Assembly (NCBI GenBank): GCA_049325575.1
Contig: JBMOLK010000234.1
Coordinates: 1 to 6,964 of the forward strand
DNA length: 6,964 bases
Reading direction: 5' to 3'
Source: JBMOLK01 sp049325575
GTDB taxonomy: Bacteria; Bacillota; Clostridia; Acetivibrionales; Acetivibrionaceae
Under the pieces are notes generated by a model. It did no database searches. It saw only the letters and a list, made by a program, of their open reading frames with translations, and was not told the origin of the DNA. Each line of letters starts with the position of its first letter. Position 1 is the first letter of the stretch. The translations under genes were made by a program, and so were the position numbers. Of the stretch, positions 1 through 6,718 are shown piece after piece.

Positions 1-6
1 CTCCTT
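1..6 (-). promoter_or_regulatory. Probable ribosome binding site of a gene starting just outside the left edge
   Basis: The minus strand runs off the window as AAGGAG, a near-perfect Shine-Dalgarno core. A start codon would be expected about 6-9 nt beyond position 1. If so, bases 7-205 are the intergenic region between this unseen gene and the chemoreceptor gene. Confidence 0.45.
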
Positions 7-41
7 GTTATGTTTGATTCATGTGTAACATATCCAGATTA

Positions 42-107
42 TTATGTAAAGAAATCTAACACTAAAACAGACAATACCTATGCTTGGAGTCACATTTCTT
101 TACATAA
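42..107. repeat. 14-bp perfect inverted repeat downstream of the chemoreceptor gene
   Basis: TTATGTAAAGAAAT (42-55) is repeated in perfect inverted form at 94-107 with a 38-nt spacer. A weaker outer pair, GTTATGTT (7-14) and AACATAAC (118-125), encloses it. The dyad has no U-tract and is AT-rich, so a terminator is unlikely. It lies just upstream of a probable minus-strand gene beyond the left edge, which fits an operator or a leader-RNA fold. Confidence 0.55.
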
Positions 108-125
108 CGGAAGTCTTAACATAAC

Positions 126-161
126 CCCTCCTGTGAGGGAGAAAAAAGCCGGCCTCTCTCC
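126..161 (-). other. T-tract with GC-rich dyad, weak candidate end of the chemoreceptor transcript
   Basis: In minus-strand sense, GGCCGGC is followed by six Ts, then CCCTC-ACAG-GAGGG, a 5-bp hairpin. The T-run follows a GCCGGC dyad with no loop of its own, and the good hairpin comes after the Ts, so a classical intrinsic terminator is not formed. Alternative pairing GGAGA/TCTCC (157-161 with 138-142) would loop out the T-run. I see no better terminator for the chemoreceptor gene. Confidence 0.25.
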
Positions 162-205
162 ATTTAACCTATAGTATTCAATAAACTCTGTTTGACTAAT
201 ATCTA

Positions 206-2440
206 TTAAGAAATTCCTTGAGCCTTTTCCTTTAAGTCTTGTGACAGATTTAATAAATTAGCTGTCTGGTCAAGGAGGGCTTCCTGACATTTTATTTGCT
301 CATTCATTGCTGTACTAACTTCAGAAATATCCTGTATATTTGACTCTGAACTGGTGCTTATATATTTTACCGTAGATACTATCTCTTGAATAAAATCATC
401 TATATGCGAGAATACTTGCTGTATTTCCGATATCTGTAAAGTTACATCATTCAAGAAGTCAATATTTTTGTCAAAGCTCCCTGTAACATTTTCTACTGTG
501 TTTTCACTATTCTCTATTACCCTATTTAGTTTTAATATAACTTCATTAGTACTATCTATTTTGTCAGTAAGACTATTAATTATTGAATCTATACTGCCGG
601 ACAAGTCTCTAGTTTTTGCAGCAAGCTTTCTTGTTTCTTCCGACAGTAAATGGAATGATCTTCCCTGTGCCCCTAACCTAGCTGACTCTATAGCTGAATT
701 AAGAGCAATCAGCTTTGTCTGTTCTGCAATTTCCTTTATTTGTTTTGTGAATTTAGTTATTTCACTTGAAGTTGAAATAAGCTCTTTTGATTTACTACCT
801 ATTTCACTCATAGCAGATCTAACATCCTGTGACATCCCATGTAATAGATCAACTGACTTCTTATTATCTTCACTAATATATTTTGACTCAGCAATCATAT
901 TGTCTACATGTTTCATAGTATTCTTTGCCTGATTAATTTCATCCTTGGTGGAAAGTATCTGCTGTTCTCCTTTTTTCACAATACTACCCTGCTGAATGCT
1001 TTTTCCCTTAATTGTTTCCAAAATAGCATTTGTCTGCTCAATGGATGCATATGTTTGTTGTATTTTTGAAGACACATTGGAAGAAGCATCAACTGTGATA
1101 TCTGAAGCATCTTTAATACTCATTATCAGCCTCTTTAAGTTTCCTATCATCTTTGAAAAACTATTACCAAGCTTTCCTATTTCATCTTTCCTGTCTTGAG
1201 TCTTATAGTCTATAGACAAGTTACCATTGCTCACTTCTTCCATTGAATCTACCAACCTCTTTATATTTTTGGTAATATCCTTATTAACAAATTGAGTGAG
1301 AAGTATACCGGCTGTTAAGCATATTAAACCAATTATTATTACCTGTGCTGCCACTTTACCGACACTTTCTGTAATCTTACCTATCTCTGTAACGGTTACA
1401 ACTGTCCATCCCAGTTTCGTGCCCTTGATTTCTTCAATTGTTGAAAAAGTTATCAACACACTCTTCCCATAAAGTTGAGTAGTAAAGGCACCACTTGGCT
1501 CTGATTTGATCTTCCTATATATTTCATCATCAATATATGATAGTTGTTCTTTATTTTCCTGACTTATATCTTTAATAAGTAAACTGTTATGAGCCTTTTG
1601 TTTGGGATTCAATACTATATTGTTATTGCTTCCCACTATATATATAAGCCCCTCACTGGTTAGGTTGACATCCTCAAACACTCTGGACAAATTATCGAAG
1701 TTCAGGTAGAAAAACAACTTACCTTGACTTCTCATACTTGTCTTAGTAAAGATATTCTTTACTAAAGTAGTTACAACGCCACCCGAACCGGTAACGTCCT
1801 GAGTTATAGTTATATCCTGTTTATATGGATCATACCATTTTGAATTCTCTCCACTTTCTACAAACGACTTAATACTTTCAACTTCTTTTATCTTTACGTT
1901 AGCATTTATTGCTTGTTGGCCCGATATAACACTGGAGTAATTATTTGAGATTACAATAATGCTGTTAAACTCACTGTTACGCTGGTCTACGAAATCACTT
2001 ATTGCTGTCTTTATCTGTCCGGCGAATCTATTTTTTGCAGCCTCATCTTCTGCCTTATCTAATTTTGGCAGTACTTCTCCAATTTGAGGATCACGGCTTA
2101 AGCTTACAGCCGCTTGGTCAACTCCCTCAAGCAGCGTCCGTATATTAGAGCTGGTCTGTTTAGATACCTGTAAGGTTCCTTCCTTTGTCTGCTCAATCAA
2201 TATTTTACGGACTATATCAAAGGAATAAAAAATAACAATAGATAAAGACAGTACAATAATAATAGTAACAATAACATTAAGTTTTATGCCTATACTTATG
2301 TTTTTTAGTCTAAAGGATGGCAGTAAACTATCCTTTGGTTTAATTGATTTTATTCTTTCTAATTTTCTGGTGATATTTTTCGGCAAGCTTAACTTCTTGA
2401 CCTTACTGGAATACTTTTTAAAGTCAAATTTAATCTTCAT
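206..2440 (-). CDS. Methyl-accepting chemotaxis protein with dCache-type sensor and diverged signalling tip
   Basis: Transmembrane receptor of 744 aa that should pass an extracellular signal to CheA/CheW. Seen in order, counting from ATG 2440: a Lys-rich cytoplasmic N-terminus of about 50 aa, TM1 (about 54-74), an outside domain of about 290 aa, TM2 (about 365-385), HAMP (about 385-438) and a long helical signalling domain to the end. The outside domain resembles dCache_1: it has a W-Y-D-P-Y stretch near 202 and a second lobe ending in I-V-G-S-N-N. A textbook methylation site S-S-x-x-Q-Q-x-x-A-S lies at 457-466. The hairpin tip is recognisable (I-A-E-Q-T, A-L-N, A-I-E) but deviates at normally invariant positions. 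There is no C-terminal CheR-tethering pentapeptide, as is common in Firmicutes. ATG 2440 is preferred over GTG 2449 because A-G-G-T-G sits 6 nt upstream of the ATG, while the GTG overlaps that site. Ligand unknown. Confidence 0.93.
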   Translation of the reverse strand: MKIKFDFKKYSSKVKKLSLPKNITRKLERIKSIKPKDSLLPSFRLKNISIGIKLNVIVTIIIVLSLSIVIFYSFDIVRKILIEQTKEGTLQVSKQTSSNIRTLLEGVDQAAVSLSRDPQIGEVLPKLDKAEDEAAKNRFAGQIKTAISDFVDQRNSEFNSIIVISNNYSSVISGQQAINANVKIKEVESIKSFVESGENSKWYDPYKQDITITQDVTGSGGVVTTLVKNIFTKTSMRSQGKLFFYLNFDNLSRVFEDVNLTSEGLIYIVGSNNNIVLNPKQKAHNSLLIKDISQENKEQLSYIDDEIYRKIKSEPSGAFTTQLYGKSVLITFSTIEEIKGTKLGWTVVTVTEIGKITESVGKVAAQVIIIGLICLTAGILLTQFVNKDITKNIKRLVDSMEEVSNGNLSIDYKTQDRKDEIGKLGNSFSKMIGNLKRLIMSIKDASDITVDASSNVSSKIQQTYASIEQTNAILETIKGKSIQQGSIVKKGEQQILSTKDEINQAKNTMKHVDNMIAESKYISEDNKKSVDLLHGMSQDVRSAMSEIGSKSKELISTSSEITKFTKQIKEIAEQTKLIALNSAIESARLGAQGRSFHLLSEETRKLAAKTRDLSGSIDSIINSLTDKIDSTNEVILKLNRVIENSENTVENVTGSFDKNIDFLNDVTLQISEIQQVFSHIDDFIQEIVSTVKYISTSSESNIQDISEVSTAMNEQIKCQEALLDQTANLLNLSQDLKEKAQGIS

Positions 2441-2446
2441 AGTTTG

Positions 2447-2455
2447 CACCTACCT
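2447..2455 (-). promoter_or_regulatory. Ribosome binding site that decides the start of the chemoreceptor gene
   Basis: On the minus strand this reads AGGTAGGTG. Its AGGTG part is complementary to the 16S rRNA tail and lies 6 nt before ATG 2440. The alternative GTG start (2447-2449) is the end of this same motif and would be left with almost no spacing, so the ATG is the better start. Confidence 0.65.
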
Positions 2456-2499
2456 ATTTTTGTTTAGTTACTAAAATACTATTGTATAAAGAAGGGTCT

Positions 2500-2524
2500 T
2501 TCATAGAAGTCATAAAACTATGAA
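2500..2524 (-). other. Small hairpin in the chemoreceptor leader
   Basis: TTCATAG (minus-strand sense) and CTATGAA form a perfect 7-bp stem around an 11-nt loop (arms 2500-2506 and 2518-2524). It lies in the predicted untranslated leader, about 60 nt before the start codon. It is AT-rich and has no U-tract after it, so it is not an intrinsic terminator. It may have no function. Confidence 0.3.
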
Positions 2525-2592
2525 TAAGCAGCTGCATATCTATAATACAAATAAGAGCTTTTATGTTACTTAGAAAATTTCTGTATACTATA

Positions 2593-2621
2593 ATTATACT
2601 CCAAAGTTTAGCTATTGTTAA
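2593..2621 (-). promoter_or_regulatory. Sigma-A-type promoter for the chemoreceptor gene
   Basis: On the minus strand TTAACA (2616-2621; one mismatch to TTGACA) is followed after exactly 17 nt by a perfect TATAAT (2593-2598). Transcription would start near 2586, giving an untranslated leader of about 145 nt before ATG 2440. I found no SigD/sigma-28 motif (TAAA-15-GCCGATAT), so this receptor appears to use housekeeping sigma factor rather than the motility one. Confidence 0.7.
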
Positions 2622-2644
2622 CACCAATATTTAACATATGCGAA

Positions 2645-2675
2645 ACGGGCACTTCCGCCAACCTGAAGTACCCAT
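2645..2675 (-). terminator. Terminator-like hairpin after the large surface-protein gene
   Basis: Sixteen nt past the stop codon, minus-strand RNA can pair GGGTACTTC (2665-2673) with GAAGTGCCC (2647-2655) across a 9-nt loop. The stem extends by two more pairs to 2645 and 2675. The two imperfect pairs are G-U wobbles on the minus strand but C-A mismatches on the plus strand, so the structure belongs to the minus-strand transcript. The run after it (GTTTCG) is only weakly T-rich, so termination may be partial. Confidence 0.55.
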
Positions 2676-2690
2676 TTTAACCATCTTTAT

Positions 2691-5600
2691 TTACTTCAGT
2701 TTATATGAAGACTCATCTGAAAAGGCCAGCCTCTGACGTGATATGGGATCAAACACTTCTGCCTTCCCTATCACTTCTATGCTTCTGCCATTAAGGTTTC
2801 TCATTGATATGTTAAATTTTATATTTTGGCTTGTTTTTGTAAAACCAACGTTATTTACAATTATCTTTAAATACAGGACTCCTTTATTGTCTGAAGAGTA
2901 CTGGTATGTAAATCCGTCCAAAGCGGGCGTACTGCCGTTATTCTCCAGCTGAATACTGCTTAAAACAGTCTCAGGGTCAACAAAGCTTCCGTCCTTTTTA
3001 ATCTTAAGGTTTAGCTCATAAGTTTCAGGCCTTAAGTCGTTATCTATTTCTTCCGGTGCACTAATAGTAACATCAAAATAACCTTCGCTTCCGTTGATTC
3101 TACGCGATGAGAACAAAGGTTTTTTGATTCTCTTATTATTGAGCCTGTATGTAGTCTCCACAGTATCACGAGTGTTAGTCACGCCTGCTTCACTTGCCCT
3201 TAAGGTAAATTCATAGTACAGGATACTGGTTGACTTAATCTTAAACCTATATGTTATGACTTCAGTCTGGTTTGGCTCAAGCACTATTTTATTCGGATAT
3301 CCCTTATCATCGATACTCTTAACCCAAGGGTAATAAGCCTTATAATCCTTAAAATGGCTCGTGGGCATCAGATCCCACAACTTGGGATCATAAGCCTTTC
3401 CAAGATCATATACTTGGGTCTTCGCCCCATAGTTGGTGACAGTTGCCTCTACCGAGAACTCACTGCTTCCATCCCACAGGTTTGCAGTCGTCTCATCAAA
3501 GCTTATACCTATCTTGGACATCCATCCAAACAGGTTGTAGCAAAACTTATAATCTTCGACTGCTTTGCCGCCTCCGCGGTCTACATGCTTTGAAATACCA
3601 CAGCCGATATCGCTTGTAGTAATAACCAGTCTTCCTGCCGGCCCGTTCTGGTTTACTACATTTCTTACAACAAGGTTCGGGTGCTTCATTCCTGTCTTAG
3701 GATCTTCAATATTGAGTACAACAATATCATCAGGCTTAAGGCCTGAAATATACCTGTTATCATCATTCAGCCATTCCTCACCGTCACCCAGCATCGATAT
3801 TTCACTATTCTTATTGATCAGCCCAGGTGCAAATACACGGGTTGTTTTTTCAGGATCTATCCTGTAAATGTTGTCAAAGAGCGGATGCATATTGCCTTCA
3901 CCATCAAGCTCCGGGATCTGGGGGAACTTATAGTTATTACCCGGGTTTATGGCTTCAAACTTGACTTCATCGGTAAAACCTTCTCCGGACTTGATTACCA
4001 GCCCTCTACAGTTTTCCCACCACAGCTGACCTCCTGCACTTAAAAATGCCTTTACCTTGTTCTGGACATCGGCAGAATAGGTTATCTCCCCGTGGGAGGT
4101 TTGGAATAAAATATCATAGCTTTTGGCGATCTTCTCCGGCGTAAGTTTTGGATCATCCAGGCTCACTTCCCAATACTTGAAGAACTTGGACTTGTCAATA
4201 TTTTCAGAATAACCAACTGTTCCCTGATGGGTTATATCAGCCTCAAGATCGGTCTGCGCCTTAGCTACGCTTCTTAAATCTTTAAACTGCTTGATAAAAG
4301 CATCATAGCTTTTGTTATCTATTCCCGGAACATTTGAAGAGTTCAGGTGCATAATATCCTTGTACTCACTCTTGTTAAATGCCGGTGGATACGGATTGAC
4401 CAGAACCCAATCCATGGGTTTGTTAATATTCCTGTCTAAAAGCTCCAGCAGGGTAAAATCAGGATTTGAGTCATTTACTGCCTTATTGTTGATTGAATCC
4501 CAGGCAGGTGCCGGAAGAATAAGAATTCCTACATTAACATTCCTCTTCTTTGCAGTTATCCTTGGAACAGGCATCTTTTCTCCATCTTGCGGCTTTATGA
4601 AATTATTCTCCTTTAATCTTAATGCATTGTATATAAAGGCTGCAGCCTCTCCCCTTGTAACCGGATTTTTCGGGTTCAAATTGCCGAACTGATCACCCTT
4701 CATTAATCCTTTTTCAAGTGCAAGCTCTATAAAATATCTGAAGCAATCGGTAACCTTTGATGCATCCTTATTCTTATATTTATTTAGCTTGGCTGCCGGT
4801 TCAAGATTAGGGTCCAGTACAAACACTTTCCCTCCCTCATTATAGTCAAGGCGTCTTGCACCAATAATGGCCATGGCAAATTCTTCACGTCTTACCTTCT
4901 TGCTCTCTTCATACTGCTTTGCACTATATGGAACACGGGTATTAGCATCATATCTTAACATCTTTTCTTTATAGAAATAGTTGTAATATGCATTGATGTA
5001 ATGATATGCCCAATATTCAGGGGGTATATCCGACAGTTTTCTATATCTTTCGGGTTTGAAGCTGCTGTCGTTTTCCGCAACAGATCTTTTCATAACATTG
5101 AACATCATATATGCAACATGCTCACCTATGATGTGATCTTCAGGTTTAAACACATCACTGCCTTTTCCGAAGATTACACCTTGACTGGCAAGCTCCATTA
5201 CCTGAGTATAGAACCAGTCTTTAATCCTTACATCTTTAAAGGCCTTTGAGTATGTAACCTTGTTTATTTCCATACCTGCCAGGGAAACGATACCCTGCCT
5301 TGACTTGCACTGTACCAGCAGTTTGCCGTCATCCAAAACCTTGCCAAGATACGGGCCCTTCTTTTCCCACCTAAGTCCTGACTGCTGGGTATCAATCGTA
5401 TCTACAAGAACACCGTTTATATAAAGATCAAAAACCTGCATGTTTTCTTTATGGAATTCGACAGGATATATGTATAATTCGTACACGCTGTTTTTATCAA
5501 GGGAGGCAATGATGTCAAGGTTATATCCTTTAATATTCGTGCTCATAAGCTTTTTAAGGTTGTCATCCGATAGAGCCAAAGGTTCTTCTGCCGGTTCAAA

Positions 5601-6569
5601 AGCGAACCAGTTGACTTTTGATATTACTTCGCCGTTTTTGTCATCTGTTAGATAAAGCTCATGCACCCCAGTTACCTTTTGTATAATCCCGGACTCCAGC
5701 TTATTTGAACCGCCGGATGCACTGACCGAAGCAATGGGAGTGCCTGTAGGACTATCTATTCTCACATCAATTGTACCGATTACGTTTTTTGAAAGATGTG
5801 CAGTAAACTTTACCGGGCCATCTGTCTCACCAAAATCTATAAATCTATATAAATTGTAATTTCCGTTTGACTCATCAAAATTCTTTGCAATAACAGGATC
5901 AAAAGCACTTTTAGTAAACCTGAACCAGTTAACGTTGAACAAGCCGTCTCCCCGTTCACCTACAAATCCCATATATAGATTGTGGAGCCCTTCAACACTC
6001 CTGGTAAGCTGGCAAAATACATCGGTATATGTCTGCCAGCCTCCTGTTCTTGTTACCTGGCACCTTCCGATTACTTCTCCACCCGGAGAGTCAATCCTTA
6101 GCTCTATGTACCCACCTTCGGTGTCACTTGCAACACGGGCCATAAACCCTTTTGTTCCGCTTGGGAAATATATATTCTCATAGGCTGCATAATCCCCATT
6201 CCCAATATAGGCCAGGTTCTGGGTGCCGTCAAAGTCACCGCACTGTTCTATTACTAGGCCATGATTCTCGCTGCAGCTTTCAGCTTCAATTCTGGATAGT
6301 GCACTGACCGCTGAACCCGGCAGTTTAAAAACCGAAGGTTCCTTTACCGATACCGATATGTTCTTTACTGTATCCTGCTTTTTAAAACTAACTCCGTTAA
6401 CATTAACATCTTCCGCCCCTGCCAAATTGACAGCCATAACCGGCGTTACAGACTTTTTGCAGTAGGATGCCACCGGTTCTGCTGCAAATGATACAGCTGC
6501 ATAACTGCTTGTAATAAAAGCAGTTATTGAAATCATTGCAATAAACCTTTTAAAACTACCCTTTGCCAT
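2691..6569 (-). CDS. Exported S-layer-anchored carbohydrate-binding protein (CBM6 x2 / SLH x3 / GATase-like)
   Basis: A 1292-aa exported protein, predicted to sit on the cell wall and bind polysaccharide. Domains seen: signal peptide 1-30 (K-R near the start, hydrophobic core, S-F-A-A end); CBM6 at about 91-220 (R-I-E-A-E at 93-97, G-G-W at 176-178, V-N-W-F-R-F at 213-218); a second CBM6-like module at about 222-326 (R-I-D-S-P at 270, V-N-W-F-A-F at 319); a malectin-like beta domain at about 331-438; three SLH repeats at about 441-500, 511-573 and 599-652; a class-I glutamine-amidotransferase-like domain at about 676-1020 resembling DUF4159 (T-S-H-G-E at 824-828, A-G-G at 845-847); and two beta-sandwich domains at about 1022-1145 and 1155-1277. 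SLH repeats bind secondary cell-wall polymer. I see no glycoside hydrolase, dockerin, sortase signal or C-terminal membrane segment, so it is probably a structural or binding protein. The overall role is unknown. Confidence 0.92.
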   Translation of the reverse strand: MAKGSFKRFIAMISITAFITSSYAAVSFAAEPVASYCKKSVTPVMAVNLAGAEDVNVNGVSFKKQDTVKNISVSVKEPSVFKLPGSAVSALSRIEAESCSENHGLVIEQCGDFDGTQNLAYIGNGDYAAYENIYFPSGTKGFMARVASDTEGGYIELRIDSPGGEVIGRCQVTRTGGWQTYTDVFCQLTRSVEGLHNLYMGFVGERGDGLFNVNWFRFTKSAFDPVIAKNFDESNGNYNLYRFIDFGETDGPVKFTAHLSKNVIGTIDVRIDSPTGTPIASVSASGGSNKLESGIIQKVTGVHELYLTDDKNGEVISKVNWFAFEPAEEPLALSDDNLKKLMSTNIKGYNLDIIASLDKNSVYELYIYPVEFHKENMQVFDLYINGVLVDTIDTQQSGLRWEKKGPYLGKVLDDGKLLVQCKSRQGIVSLAGMEINKVTYSKAFKDVRIKDWFYTQVMELASQGVIFGKGSDVFKPEDHIIGEHVAYMMFNVMKRSVAENDSSFKPERYRKLSDIPPEYWAYHYINAYYNYFYKEKMLRYDANTRVPYSAKQYEESKKVRREEFAMAIIGARRLDYNEGGKVFVLDPNLEPAAKLNKYKNKDASKVTDCFRYFIELALEKGLMKGDQFGNLNPKNPVTRGEAAAFIYNALRLKENNFIKPQDGEKMPVPRITAKKRNVNVGILILPAPAWDSINNKAVNDSNPDFTLLELLDRNINKPMDWVLVNPYPPAFNKSEYKDIMHLNSSNVPGIDNKSYDAFIKQFKDLRSVAKAQTDLEADITHQGTVGYSENIDKSKFFKYWEVSLDDPKLTPEKIAKSYDILFQTSHGEITYSADVQNKVKAFLSAGGQLWWENCRGLVIKSGEGFTDEVKFEAINPGNNYKFPQIPELDGEGNMHPLFDNIYRIDPEKTTRVFAPGLINKNSEISMLGDGEEWLNDDNRYISGLKPDDIVVLNIEDPKTGMKHPNLVVRNVVNQNGPAGRLVITTSDIGCGISKHVDRGGGKAVEDYKFCYNLFGWMSKIGISFDETTANLWDGSSEFSVEATVTNYGAKTQVYDLGKAYDPKLWDLMPTSHFKDYKAYYPWVKSIDDKGYPNKIVLEPNQTEVITYRFKIKSTSILYYEFTLRASEAGVTNTRDTVETTYRLNNKRIKKPLFSSRRINGSEGYFDVTISAPEEIDNDLRPETYELNLKIKKDGSFVDPETVLSSIQLENNGSTPALDGFTYQYSSDNKGVLYLKIIVNNVGFTKTSQNIKFNISMRNLNGRSIEVIGKAEVFDPISRQRLAFSDESSYKLK

Positions 6570-6576
6570 ACAGTTT

Positions 6577-6584
6577 CTCCCCCT
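6577..6584 (-). promoter_or_regulatory. Strong ribosome binding site of the large surface-protein gene
   Basis: AGGGGGAG on the minus strand lies 7 nt upstream of ATG 6569. This and the signal peptide that begins directly at that Met fix the start. Confidence 0.8.
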
Positions 6585-6607
6585 GTTTCTAATTTTTAAT
6601 CTTAGAT

Positions 6608-6636
6608 ATTAAAATCGATAGAGATCGAACTGTAAA
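6608..6636 (-). promoter_or_regulatory. Candidate promoter for the large surface-protein gene
   Basis: On the minus strand TTTACA (6631-6636) and TTTAAT (6608-6613) are separated by 17 nt, each one mismatch from the sigma-A consensus. The -10 lacks the important second-position A, so this is only moderate. The start would fall near 6601, giving a short leader of about 30 nt. The -35 box lies inside the distal arm of the 6620-6718 palindrome. Confidence 0.4.
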
Positions 6637-6718
6637 AGTAGATAAACAAGATGAGCCCGCCATTTGTATCAAATTAGCGTAGCGAATTATATGTTTATCT
6701 TTACAGTTCGTTATCTCT
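6620..6718. repeat. Long imperfect palindrome between the rhomboid-like and surface-protein genes
   Basis: Arms 6620-6648 and 6692-6718 pair in three perfect blocks of 6, 11 and 8 bp (25 bp in all), broken by a 2-nt bulge on one side and a 4-nt bulge on the other. They enclose a 43-nt centre that contains a smaller dyad, ATTTG-TAT-CAAAT (6662-6674). The right arm starts inside the stop codon of the rhomboid-like gene and the left arm ends near TCGATTTTAA in minus-strand sense. It could be a miniature inverted-repeat element, an unusually large read-out hairpin ending the upstream transcript, or a regulator site. Copy number in the genome would decide. Confidence 0.6.

Noticed and set aside
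76..135. A 10-codon minus-strand mini-ORF (M-L-R-L-P-L-C-K-E-M) after an AGGAGG-like site
   Set aside because: The ribosome site is only about 4 nt from the ATG and there is no run of a single amino acid or other leader-peptide sign; likely chance.
1..205. c-di-GMP or other known riboswitch in the left intergenic region
   Set aside because: A CACAGG string is present, but the rest of the conserved c-di-GMP-I core is missing and no other riboswitch signature is recognisable.
468..932. A 154-codon open frame on the plus strand inside the chemoreceptor gene
   Set aside because: It is antisense to the signalling domain, rich in Leu/Ser/Ile/Phe as expected from the complement of a coiled coil, and has no family resemblance. 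Other plus-strand frames within the two large genes were rejected for the same reason.
2447..2449. GTG as start codon of the chemoreceptor gene
   Set aside because: It overlaps the Shine-Dalgarno motif itself and lacks properly spaced upstream pairing; ATG 2440 is better placed.
2528..2535. GCAGCTGC palindrome in the chemoreceptor leader
   Set aside because: An 8-bp palindrome without spacing partners or a second copy is expected by chance.
6570..6590. ACAG/CTGT pairing around the ribosome site of the surface-protein gene
   Set aside because: Only 4 bp with a 9-nt loop, too weak to argue for translational control.
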